Shown here in pieces: positions 8,070 through 15,714 of a stretch of DNA of 46,505 bases. The stretch is from positions 1 through 46,505 of the forward strand of contig JAWLDJ010000010.1 in NCBI GenBank assembly GCA_041686695.1, read 5' to 3'. Position 1 is the first letter of the stretch. Each line of letters opens with the position of its first letter. Origin of the DNA: T1Sed10-7 sp041686695 (GTDB lineage: Bacteria > Actinomycetota > Nitriliruptoria > Nitriliruptorales > Nitriliruptoraceae). A program made the position numbers and the translations under genes. Below the pieces are notes generated by a model. It saw nothing but the letters and a program-made list of their open reading frames with translations. It searched no databases and had not been told where the DNA came from.

Positions 8070-9436
8070 GCGCTCGCCCGGCTGCGCGCACGGGCGGCCT
8101 CACGGTCGGCGGCCACCAGGTCGCTGCGTCGCGGCGGGAGATCGGCCTCGCGCACCTCCACGAGCTGCTGGCCGTAGGGGTGGGTCCCCAACGTGCCGTT
8201 CATCGGCCGGGTCAGCACCACCTGCAGGTCGCTGATGTAGCGGGCGAGGAACGCCCCCTCGCAGTAGGCGAGGTAGAACTCCCACATCCGCACGAAGCGC
8301 TCGTCGAACCCGAGCGCGTGGACCTGGTCGACGTTGGCCAGGAACCGCTCGCGCCAGCGTCGCAGCGTCTCCGCGTAGTGGACGCCGATGTTGTCGACCT
8401 CCTCGACGTAGAGGTCGCCGCTGCGTCCCATCGAGCCGCTCATCGCCTCCAGCGACGGCAGGTGCCCGCCCGGGAAGATGTAGCGCTGGATGAAGTCGGG
8501 GCGCCGCTTGTAGTTCTCGTAGCGCTGTTCGGGGATCGTGATGACCTGCACCGCGGCCAACCCGTCGGGCGCCAACAACCGGTCGATCGTGGCGAAGAAG
8601 GTGTCGAGGTAGCGGTGCCCGACGGCCTCCAGCATCTCGATCGAGACGATCCGGTCGAACCGGCCCGTGACCTCGCGGTAGTCGGTCAGCTCGATCGAGA
8701 CCAGCTCGTCGAGGCCGGCCTCTCTGACCCGCTGTCTGGCCAGCGACGCCTGCTGCTCGCTCAACGTGATCCCGGTGACGCGGCAGCCGTAGGTGCTGGC
8801 CACGAAGATCGCGAACCCGCCCCAGCCACAGCCGATCTCCAGGACGTGGTCGCCGGGTCCGATGCGGGCCTTCTCGGCCAGGCGACGGTACTTGGCCTCC
8901 TGGGCCTGCTCGAGGGTGTCCCCGGGCGAGGTGAAGTAGGCGGCGGAGTAGGTCATGGTGTCGTCGAGGAACAGCGCGTAGAGCTCGTTCGACAGGTCGT
9001 AGTGCGCGGCGATGTTGCGCCTGGAGCGCCCCAGACGGTTCGCCCGCAGCGCGTGGATCAGCTTGTCGGAGGCGATGTTGGCCAGCGCTGCCGGCGTGAT
9101 GCGCCGCAGTGCCCGACGGTTGGCGATCACGATCCGAACGAGCGAGACGAGGTCGGAGGAGGACCACTCCCCCTGTAGGTAGGACTCGCCGACGCCCACC
9201 GTCGCCCCGTGCAGCAGGCGGGTGAAGAAGCGCCAGTCGTGCACCTGGATCCGCGAGCCGAGGGGGCTGGCGCTGTCACCGAACACCCGCCGTCGCCCAT
9301 CCGGCAGCACCAGCTCGACGCGACCGACCACGAACTGCTCCAGCATCGAGGTGATGGTGTGCTGGGCCCGACGCTCCGCCTGGGTCGCCGCGCGGACGAT
9401 GTCGGGGGCGGCTGGTGCGGGGGGCTCGAGGTCCAC
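8066..9436 (-). CDS. Cyclopropane-fatty-acyl-phospholipid synthase family methyltransferase
   Basis: A 456-residue CfaS homologue that transfers a SAM methyl group onto the double bond of membrane phospholipid acyl chains. Visible are the N-terminal lipid-binding region, AHYDLSNELYALFLDDTMTYSAAYF, the SAM loop VLEIGCGWGGFAIF (about residue 200), SIEMLEAVGHRYLDTFF, the IPEQRYENYKRRPDFIQRYIFPGGHLPS loop, and the C-terminal AYCEGAF with the conserved Cys-Glu pair. GTG 9436 has AGGAG seven bases upstream. The set FAD oxidoreductase, DUF1365 and CfaS resembles the mycobacterial ufaA1 neighbourhood, so a modified fatty acid other than cyclopropane is possible. Confidence 0.92.
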   Translation of the reverse strand: MDLEPPAPAAPDIVRAATQAERRAQHTITSMLEQFVVGRVELVLPDGRRRVFGDSASPLGSRIQVHDWRFFTRLLHGATVGVGESYLQGEWSSSDLVSLVRIVIANRRALRRITPAALANIASDKLIHALRANRLGRSRRNIAAHYDLSNELYALFLDDTMTYSAAYFTSPGDTLEQAQEAKYRRLAEKARIGPGDHVLEIGCGWGGFAIFVASTYGCRVTGITLSEQQASLARQRVREAGLDELVSIELTDYREVTGRFDRIVSIEMLEAVGHRYLDTFFATIDRLLAPDGLAAVQVITIPEQRYENYKRRPDFIQRYIFPGGHLPSLEAMSGSMGRSGDLYVEEVDNIGVHYAETLRRWRERFLANVDQVHALGFDERFVRMWEFYLAYCEGAFLARYISDLQVVLTRPMNGTLGTHPYGQQLVEVREADLPPRRSDLVAADREAARARSRASA

Positions 9437-9475
9437 GGCGAGGCTCCTGGTGGTGGCGGTTGCGCGGTGCAGGGA

Positions 9476-10339
9476 TCAGGCGCTCGAAGCGTGTTCGTGG
9501 GCGCGTTGCGGCGGGATGGACCCCGCCTCGGTCGCGTGGTCGGGGACAGCGGGCTCGCGCTGGTCACGTACCACCGCGCCCGGCGGCGGCTCGGGCTTGC
9601 GGTGGAACCGGACACGGCGCACCAGCAGCCGCAGCGCCTGGAGATGGATCAGCGCCACGGTGCGCAGGGGCAGCAGCGGGTTGGCGAGCAGGACCGCCAG
9701 CAACGACCGGGTCGTGAACGGCCGGCGGCGACCGGTCTGTGTGGCGTCGAACACCGTCTCTTCGCCCTGCAAGACCTCGATGTGGGCGACGACCCGTTCC
9801 GGACGCAGGACGAAGGTGAAGCGGTAGGTCAGTCCGTCGATCGGCAGGAACGGGCTGACGTGGAACCGCTTGGGCGCGCGGGCCCGGACCACCCCACCGC
9901 CGCGGTCCTCGAGCTCGTCCAGCAGGTACCAGTAGGACTCACCGAAGGTGTTGCGCACCTCGGCCACGACCAGCGCGAGCGAGCCGTCGGCCCGGTGACA
10001 GAACCACCAGCTGACGGGATCGAACACGTGACCGAGGACCCGGAGGTTGGCGAGCACCCGCACGGGGCCATCGGGAAGCTCGAGGCCCTGCGCACGCAGC
10101 CACCGGGCGAGCTTGGCCTTGACGGGCGTGTCCCCCGCCCCGAGGTGGTCGCGATCGCGGAACCGGACCGGCGCCGCACGCCGGTAGGCGAACCCGGCGA
10201 CCTCCCGCTCCAGCGCCGGTAGCTCGTCCACGTCCAGCAACGCATGGAAGGTGCGGTAGCGGAAGGTCCGCTCGACCGGGGTGACCCGCCGGTGGCGGGT
10301 CCAGCCCACGTACAGGCACGAGGCGCGGGGGCCGGTCAC
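9476..10339 (-). CDS. DUF1365 domain-containing protein
   Basis: A 287-residue DUF1365 protein. Recognisable blocks are the early CLYVGWTRHRRVTPVERTFRYRTFHALLDVDEL, the RVLGHVFDPVSWWFCH motif, EVRNTFGESYWYLL, and KRFHVSPFLPIDGLTYRFTF. Members are almost always encoded beside CfaS-type methyltransferases and an FAD-dependent oxidoreductase, and are thought to take part in modified fatty-acid synthesis, though the reaction is not defined. The start is GTG 10339, which overlaps the upstream stop by four bases (GTGA); longer starts would lie inside the neighbour. The tail is Pro/Glu-rich and probably disordered. Confidence 0.87.
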   Translation of the reverse strand: MTGPRASCLYVGWTRHRRVTPVERTFRYRTFHALLDVDELPALEREVAGFAYRRAAPVRFRDRDHLGAGDTPVKAKLARWLRAQGLELPDGPVRVLANLRVLGHVFDPVSWWFCHRADGSLALVVAEVRNTFGESYWYLLDELEDRGGGVVRARAPKRFHVSPFLPIDGLTYRFTFVLRPERVVAHIEVLQGEETVFDATQTGRRRPFTTRSLLAVLLANPLLPLRTVALIHLQALRLLVRRVRFHRKPEPPPGAVVRDQREPAVPDHATEAGSIPPQRAHEHASSA

Positions 10340-11595
10340 CAGGGCCACCGGACGCCGAGGTGGTGCACGGCACGCACGGCCGACCACAGTCCGTCCTCGT
10401 GGAAGCCATAGCGGTGGTAGGCCCCGACGTAGAAGGTCCGGCGCACCCCGTTGAGCTCGTCGAGGTGGTCCTGGGTGGCCACGCTGGAGCGCGTGTACAC
10501 CGGGTGGGTGTAGGACAGCCGCTGGAGGACGGCACCGGGAGCGGGCGGTGTGCCCGGGTTGAGGGTGACGACGTAGTCGAGCGGTTCGTCGAGCGTCTGC
10601 AGGCGGTTCATGTGGTAGCTGAGACTGACCTGTTGGGTCGGGCGCCGACAGTCGTCGAGCAGGTAGTTCCAGGAGGCCCAGGCGGCCCGACGTCGCGGCA
10701 GCAGCGTCGTGTCGGTGTGGAGGTAGGTGTCGTTCTCGCTGTAGGCCCAGGGCCCGAGCAGCTCCCGCTCCCGTGGGGTCGGGTCCACGAGCAGGGCCAG
10801 CGCTTCGTCGGCGTGGGTCGCCAGGACCACGGCGTCGAAGGTCGACGTGGTCCCATCGGCGAGCGTGAGCGCAGCCGCGTCCCGGTCACGACGCACGGCC
10901 ACGACCGGGTCGCCGGTGTGGACCCGGTCCCGGTAGGGCGCGGTCAGGGGCCCGAGGTAGGAGGAGGTGCCGCCCACCACCGTGCGCCACTGGTGGTGGG
11001 TGGTCACCCCCAGCAGGCCGTGGTTGTCGAAGAACCGCAGCAACGTCGCGAGGGGCAGTTCCTCGATCACGCCGGTGCCCGACGACCAGATCGCCGCCGC
11101 CATCGGGAGCAGGTAGTGAGCGCGGAAGCCGTGCCCGAACCCGGCCACGTCCAGGAACCGGCCGATGGTCAGCGACGAGGCACGGTGGTCGGTGACGATG
11201 CGTCGCGCGAGGCGGTTGAAACGCGCCAGGTCCGCCAGCATCCGTAGATACGCGGGTGAGGCCAGGTTGGCCGGCTGCGCGACGATGCCGCGCGCGCTGC
11301 CCGCGTACTCGACGTCACAGCGCTCGCAGCGCAGCGACCACGACATGTCGGACGCCTGGGTGGCCACCCCCAGTTCGTCGAACAGTCGCACCAGCAAGGG
11401 GTAGGTGGCCTCGTTGTAGACGATGAAGCCGGTGTCCACCGGCAGCGTGGAGCCGTCGGGCCGGGCCGCGGCCACGGTGTGGGTGTGCCCCCCGAGGCGC
11501 GGCTCCCGCTCGAAGAGATGCACCTCGTGGGACCGGGACAGCAGCCACGCGCTCGCGGCTCCGGAGATGCCGCTCCCCACCACTGCGATCCGCAC
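10336..11595 (-). CDS. FAD-dependent amine-oxidase-like oxidoreductase of the CfaS operon
   Basis: A 419-residue flavoprotein with the N-terminal VRIAVVGSGISGAASAWLL dinucleotide fold, the FEREPRLGGHTHTV second contact, DTGFIVYNEATYPLL, and a C-terminal FYVGAYHRYGFHEDGLWSAV motif typical of the NAD(P)/FAD-dependent oxidoreductases linked to DUF1365. It probably reduces or desaturates the fatty-acyl intermediate made by the methyltransferases; this is inferred from gene order. GTG 11595 is chosen because GGAGG stands six bases upstream and the Rossmann loop then begins at residue 4. It is the first gene of the minus-strand lipid operon. Confidence 0.9.
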   Translation of the reverse strand: MRIAVVGSGISGAASAWLLSRSHEVHLFEREPRLGGHTHTVAAARPDGSTLPVDTGFIVYNEATYPLLVRLFDELGVATQASDMSWSLRCERCDVEYAGSARGIVAQPANLASPAYLRMLADLARFNRLARRIVTDHRASSLTIGRFLDVAGFGHGFRAHYLLPMAAAIWSSGTGVIEELPLATLLRFFDNHGLLGVTTHHQWRTVVGGTSSYLGPLTAPYRDRVHTGDPVVAVRRDRDAAALTLADGTTSTFDAVVLATHADEALALLVDPTPRERELLGPWAYSENDTYLHTDTTLLPRRRAAWASWNYLLDDCRRPTQQVSLSYHMNRLQTLDEPLDYVVTLNPGTPPAPGAVLQRLSYTHPVYTRSSVATQDHLDELNGVRRTFYVGAYHRYGFHEDGLWSAVRAVHHLGVRWPW

Positions 11596-11647
11596 CAGGC
11601 GCCTCCTCGGTCGAGGCCCCGGCGGGAACGCCGGGTGCCGAGCGCGC

Positions 11648-11653
11648 AGCCTA
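11648..11653 (-). promoter_or_regulatory. -10 box of the CfaS operon
   Basis: On the minus strand TAGGCT fits TANNNT. Transcription would start about 45 bases before GTG 11595. A 7-bp stem with a GGAA loop (11618-11635) lies in the resulting leader. No convincing -35 was found. Confidence 0.45.
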
Positions 11654-11926
11654 CGCACGCGCGAGAGCTCGTTCGGACCGGCAGCCGCGGGCGGTTCGGT
11701 GACCGGTCGCCGTCCCACGGGCGGGTCCGGATCGCGGGCCGGCCCCGCGGGCCGCCGGCGACGTCCCCGCTTCGCCCGCACGCCGTCCGGGAGGTCCGCC
11801 CCACCACCCCGCACATGGCGACGCTCCGGGCGCCACGGCCACCCCCCGTCGGGCCGTGATGCTCGGAGCGTCGCCCGCATCATGCCCCACGCCGAGGACC
11901 GACAGAACCATGAGACCACCGCTCTT

Positions 11927-11954
11927 CGCAGGGTGGTGCTAGCACCACCCTGCG
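11927..11954. promoter_or_regulatory. 28-bp perfect palindrome upstream of the LuxR-type regulator
   Basis: The half-site CGCAGGGTGGTGCT is followed directly by its exact reverse complement, with no spacer. A further ACCACC copy lies just upstream at 11915-11920. The right half covers the predicted -35 of the promoter whose -10 is at 11972, so it looks like an operator for a dimeric regulator rather than a terminator (no loop, no T-tract). It lies in the 424-base gap 11596-12019, which otherwise holds no credible gene. Confidence 0.7.
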
Positions 11955-11971
11955 CCGAGGTGGCGTCGGTC

Positions 11972-11977
11972 TACCCT
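11972..11977 (+). promoter_or_regulatory. -10 box of the response regulator gene
   Basis: TACCCT, 43 bases before GTG 12020. The -35 position falls inside the right half of the 28-bp palindrome. Confidence 0.5.
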
Positions 11978-12019
11978 GCGACCGGACGCTGCTCGCACCG
12001 TGCGTCTGGAGGGGCAGCC

Positions 12020-12697
12020 GTGAGCCGGGCTCGCATCACGTTGATGATCGCGGAGGACGACTACCTCGTCCGGGAGGGCGCGCGGGCCGTGGTCGCGGCG
12101 GACCCACGGATCGAGGTCCTCGGGACCGCCAGCGACGCTCCCGAGCTGCTGGAACTGCTCGAGGGCGCGGTCCCGGACGTGGTCCTGCTCGACATCCGGA
12201 TGCCGCCGAGCTTCACCACCGAGGGCATCGAGCTCGCCCATCACGTCCGGAGCCGCCACCCCGGGATCGGTGTCGTGGTGTTGTCCCAGCACGACGATCC
12301 CGAGTACGCGTTGGAGCTGCTCAAGGACGGGTCGGCCGGGGTCGCCTACCTGCTCAAGGAGCGGCTCGGAGACGCGGACCGCCTGGTCCAGGCCATCGAC
12401 GAGGTCACCGCTGGCGGCTCGATGCTCGACCCGCGCATCGTCGAGGCGCTGCTGGAGGCGCAACGACGGCGCTCGGCGTCACGCCTGGCCGGGCTGACCC
12501 CACGCGAGTACGAGGTGCTCGCACTGATGGCCTCAGGCCGGGGGAACGCCGCGATCGCGCGCGAGCTCACCATCACCGACCGGTCCGTCGAGAAGCACAC
12601 GAACGCGATCTTCCGCAAGCTCGGCCTCGCCGAGGAGATCGACCTCAACCGGCGCGTCGCTGCGGTCCTGTTCTACCTGCAACGCGCCCACGACTGA
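12020..12697 (+). CDS. NarL/LuxR-type DNA-binding response regulator
   Basis: A 225-residue two-component response regulator. The receiver domain covers residues 1-130 with the acidic pocket EDDY, the phospho-acceptor Asp in VVLLDIRMPP, and the switch Ser/Lys region VVLSQHDDPEYAL and YLLKERLGD. A GerE/LuxR helix-turn-helix occupies about 155-215 (LTPREYEVLALMASGRGNAAIARELTITDRSVEKHTNAIFRKLGL). GTG 12020 is preceded by GGAGGGG at six bases. It faces the histidine kinase gene, whose tail overlaps its last 165 bases on the other strand; that kinase is the likely partner. The upstream palindrome suggests autoregulation or control by another dimeric factor. Confidence 0.93.
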   Translation: MSRARITLMIAEDDYLVREGARAVVAADPRIEVLGTASDAPELLELLEGAVPDVVLLDIRMPPSFTTEGIELAHHVRSRHPGIGVVVLSQHDDPEYALELLKDGSAGVAYLLKERLGDADRLVQAIDEVTAGGSMLDPRIVEALLEAQRRRSASRLAGLTPREYEVLALMASGRGNAAIARELTITDRSVEKHTNAIFRKLGLAEEIDLNRRVAAVLFYLQRAHD

Positions 12698-14416
12698 CGC
12701 GCCGCTGGTCTCGAGCGGGAAGGCCGCGTCGACGCGTGTCCCCTCCCCCGGCGCCGCGGTGAGATCCAGGGCCCCGCCGAGCGCCTGGACCCGGTCCGCC
12801 ATGTGGCGCAGCCCGCCACGATGTTCCTGGCCGTGGGGATCGAAGCCGATCCCGTCGTCGTGCACGTGGACGTACAGGTGTGTCTGATCGACGCTGACCT
12901 CCACCTGCAGGCGGCCGGCCTCGGCGTGCTTGACGGCGTTGACGACCGCCTCGGAGACCAGGAAGTACGCGTTGACCTCCACCTCAGGCTCGACTCGAGG
13001 TAGAGGGTCAGGGATGAACCTGAGGTCCACCGGCAGTTCCAGCCGGGCGGTCAGACTGAACAGGGCGGGACCGAGCCCACGATCGCGCAGGATGGCAGGG
13101 AACAGCTGTTGGCCGGTGGAACGCAGCTGATCGAGCAGGTGATCGATCGACTCCGCCAACCCGCTGGTCACCTGTGCCACGCGCTGCGGATCGGCCTCGA
13201 GCTCCCGCTCGGCGGCACCGACCTGCATCCGCAGCACGACCAACTGCTGCTGGATGCCATCGTGCAGGTCCTGGGCGATCCGCTGCCGCTCGGCGTCCTG
13301 GACCCCGACCATCCGCCGGGCGGCATCCTGCAGCGCGGCCGCCTGCCGCCGGATGACCAGCAGCTGGGCGCGCAGTCCTCGACGCATGCGCTCCAGGGCC
13401 TGTGCGAGTCGACCGATCTCATCGCTGCGATCGATGTCGAAGGATCGGTCGAGGTCACCGGCCGCGATCGCGGTCGCGGTGGCGGTCAGGCTCAACAGCG
13501 GTCGGGTCATCACCCGCGCCAGCAGGAACGTCATCGCACCACCGACCACCAGCAGCAGCACGACCATCAGGATCCGGGTCCGCGACAGCGCCGCGTCCAG
13601 CGCGCCGAGAGGATCGTCGGTGATCAGCCCGACGGCGGCGGGGGTGTCCCAGGCCCGCTCGGCACCGAGCGTGACGTAGCGGACCAGCCGCCCGTCAGCC
13701 AGCCGCTGGGTCGCCCGGTCGCCTTCCCAGCGACCGATGGGCTGTCCGCCGATGCGGTCCCGGCTCGTGGCCGCCACGACCCGGCCGGCGACCACGAGCT
13801 CGATCTCGTCCACCCCCGTCTGCTGGAGGTAGCGGCGTGCGGCGACGCCGTTGAGGGGGAAACCGGTCACGAGCAGGCGGGCACCGGACGCGAACCGCTC
13901 GGTGGCCAGGGCGTACACCAGGCCGAACCCTCCGCCCTCGAGCGGAACCACCCGTTGGCTGCTGCTCGCCCGACGCGCCACCTCCTCAGCGGCGGCAGGA
14001 TCAGGCGGCAGGACCGCGGCACGCGAGGGCAGCCCGAGGGTCCGGACCTCACCGGTGCCCACGTCCACCACCCCGGCGATCTCCAGGGGTGCGTCGGAGG
14101 TCCGCACGACGGACAGGGTCCGGCGCGCCAGCTCGTCGGCATCGACGTCACTGCCGGGGCTCGCCGCGAACACCTGCTGCGACACGGTGGACATCAGCTG
14201 GTTCGTGCGCACGGCGTTGGCGGCGATCCGCGCCTCCAGCACGTCCCCGGCCTCCCCGAACAGCGTCACGGCCTGGTCCTCGAGCTGCTGGCGCGTCAGG
14301 CGGGTCTCCAGCAGCAGCGTGACCAGGCTGGCCACCGCCAGTGCGGCGAGGGAGCCGGCCAGCACCTTGGGAAGCAGACCTGCCCGCCGCACCCAGGACC
14401 CGCGTCTCCCGCTCAT
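12533..14416 (-). CDS. NarX/DesK-type sensor histidine kinase
   Basis: A 627-residue membrane kinase. TM1 is at about 12-36, an extracytoplasmic sensor domain at about 37-280, TM2 at about 281-303 (ILMVVLLLVVGGAMTFLL), then HAMP to about 355. A HisKA_3 dimerisation domain carries phospho-acceptor His385 in RQRIAQDLHDGIQQQL, followed by an HATPase with VSEAVVNAVKHAE and DDGIGFD, ending near residue 570 at AAFPLE. About 58 further residues are read antisense to the regulator gene before the stop at 12533. The ATG overlaps the stop of the solute-binding protein gene by four bases, suggesting that the lipoprotein feeds it signal. Its partner is probably the convergent LuxR-type regulator. Confidence 0.9.
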   Translation of the reverse strand: MSGRRGSWVRRAGLLPKVLAGSLAALAVASLVTLLLETRLTRQQLEDQAVTLFGEAGDVLEARIAANAVRTNQLMSTVSQQVFAASPGSDVDADELARRTLSVVRTSDAPLEIAGVVDVGTGEVRTLGLPSRAAVLPPDPAAAEEVARRASSSQRVVPLEGGGFGLVYALATERFASGARLLVTGFPLNGVAARRYLQQTGVDEIELVVAGRVVAATSRDRIGGQPIGRWEGDRATQRLADGRLVRYVTLGAERAWDTPAAVGLITDDPLGALDAALSRTRILMVVLLLVVGGAMTFLLARVMTRPLLSLTATATAIAAGDLDRSFDIDRSDEIGRLAQALERMRRGLRAQLLVIRRQAAALQDAARRMVGVQDAERQRIAQDLHDGIQQQLVVLRMQVGAAERELEADPQRVAQVTSGLAESIDHLLDQLRSTGQQLFPAILRDRGLGPALFSLTARLELPVDLRFIPDPLPRVEPEVEVNAYFLVSEAVVNAVKHAEAGRLQVEVSVDQTHLYVHVHDDGIGFDPHGQEHRGGLRHMADRVQALGGALDLTAAPGEGTRVDAAFPLETSGASVVGALQVEQDRSDAPVEVDLLGEAELAEDRVRVLLDGPVGDGELARDRGVPPA

Positions 14417-15714
14417 CGTCGCGCATGCCACCGGTCGGCGGTCTCCTGCACACGCGCCATGGCCTCGGCCGCGCTCATGCGGCCCCCGAGGGCGGCGTCG
14501 AGGCCGTCCCGGAACGCGATGGCGATCTCCGGGTAGGCGATCAGCGGCATGACCTGCGCATGTTCCAGCTGGTCCACGAAGGCCGCCAGGTCGGGGGTGG
14601 CATCGAACAGCGGTGCCTCGTAGGCGGCCGCCCGCGCCGGCAGCCGCCCTTCCTGCTCGGCCAGGGCCAGCCCGACCTCCGGTTCGGTCAGCGCCAGTGC
14701 GAGCTCGAAGGCGAGTTCACGTTGCGGTGCCCCCTCGGGGACGAAGAGGCTGGACCCGCCGAGCACGGTGCGGGGCCTGGTGGGATCGAGTTGCGGGAGC
14801 GGGAGGACCACGACGTCCTCGGCCGTCACCTCCGCCTCCACCGCCCGGGCGATCGGCAGGTCCCAGGAGCCCGAGGCGTGCAGCGCGGACCGCCCGTCGG
14901 CGAAGGAGGCGATGGCGTCCATGGCGAGATCGGGGGCCAGAGGCGGCGGCGCGGCACCGCTGTCCACCAGCGACACCAGGGTGTCGATCACGGCGATCGT
15001 CCTCGGGTCCTCGAAGGTGAAGGTGGGCCGCCCACGCTCGTCGAGCACGGCCATCCCGTCAGCATCGGTCTCCAGCAGCTGACCACCGCCGGCGACGATC
15101 CAGCCGTAGGCCGCCCAGCTGCTGGCGGTCACGGCCAGCGCATGCTCGGTAGCGTCCAGCGCCGCCAGCTCGGCGGCATGGTCGGCGAGGTCGTCCACCG
15201 AGGCGAGGTCGTCCGCGGCGAGACCGGCGGCCGCCAGCAGGTCCCGGTTGGCCATCAGCACCAGGGCGTTGACGTCCAGCGGGACGCCGTAGCGGGCCCC
15301 GTCCCAGGTGACGTCCAGGACCGCGCCCGGCAGGTAGTCCTGCTCGGTGAGGCCAGCCTGCGCCCACAGCTCGTCGAGGGGCTCGGCGAGTCCCGCAGCC
15401 GCGGCGGCGAAGGCGTGCCAGTGCGCGAGATCGTAGGGCTGGGAGAGCTCCTCGGCGCTCTCGACCAGTTCGGGGATCTGCGAGAAGGGCGAACCCTGGA
15501 CCTGGACACGGACCCCCGGGTGTTCCTGCTCGAAGTCGGCGATCACCTCACCGACCAGCGGCACGGCAGCCCAGTCGTCGGCCATGATGACGCGCAGCGT
15601 CGTGGGCTCCGCCGCGTTCGACGTCAACGCACAGCCGGCCACCAGGACCGCCAGCAGACCGACGAGCAGGCGTCGCAACCCCGGCACCTTCCCACGCCGC
15701 GTCTCGGGGATCAC
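14413..15714 (-). CDS. Extracellular solute-binding lipoprotein (family 1), no permease nearby
   Basis: A 433-residue periplasmic-binding-fold protein of the sugar-type ABC family. A lipoprotein signal is clear: basic n-region, LLVGLLAVL core and lipobox LVAGC with acylated Cys28. The mature part has the family's FEQEHPGVRVQVQGSPF, YGVPLDVNALVLMANRDLL and a large C-terminal lobe with GGSSLFVPEGAPQRELAFELALAL. GTG 15714 overlaps the molybdoenzyme stop by four bases, and the gene's own stop overlaps the kinase start by four bases. No ABC permease or ATPase is adjacent, so it may act as a ligand-presenting sensor for the kinase; that is inference. The ligand is unknown. Confidence 0.9.
   Translation of the reverse strand: MIPETRRGKVPGLRRLLVGLLAVLVAGCALTSNAAEPTTLRVIMADDWAAVPLVGEVIADFEQEHPGVRVQVQGSPFSQIPELVESAEELSQPYDLAHWHAFAAAAAGLAEPLDELWAQAGLTEQDYLPGAVLDVTWDGARYGVPLDVNALVLMANRDLLAAAGLAADDLASVDDLADHAAELAALDATEHALAVTASSWAAYGWIVAGGGQLLETDADGMAVLDERGRPTFTFEDPRTIAVIDTLVSLVDSGAAPPPLAPDLAMDAIASFADGRSALHASGSWDLPIARAVEAEVTAEDVVVLPLPQLDPTRPRTVLGGSSLFVPEGAPQRELAFELALALTEPEVGLALAEQEGRLPARAAAYEAPLFDATPDLAAFVDQLEHAQVMPLIAYPEIAIAFRDGLDAALGGRMSAAEAMARVQETADRWHARR

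Noticed and set aside
11596..11926. Possible small gene between the CfaS operon and the regulator
   Set aside because: Frames here are Arg/Pro/Gly-rich and lack ribosome sites; the stretch is better explained as two promoter regions.
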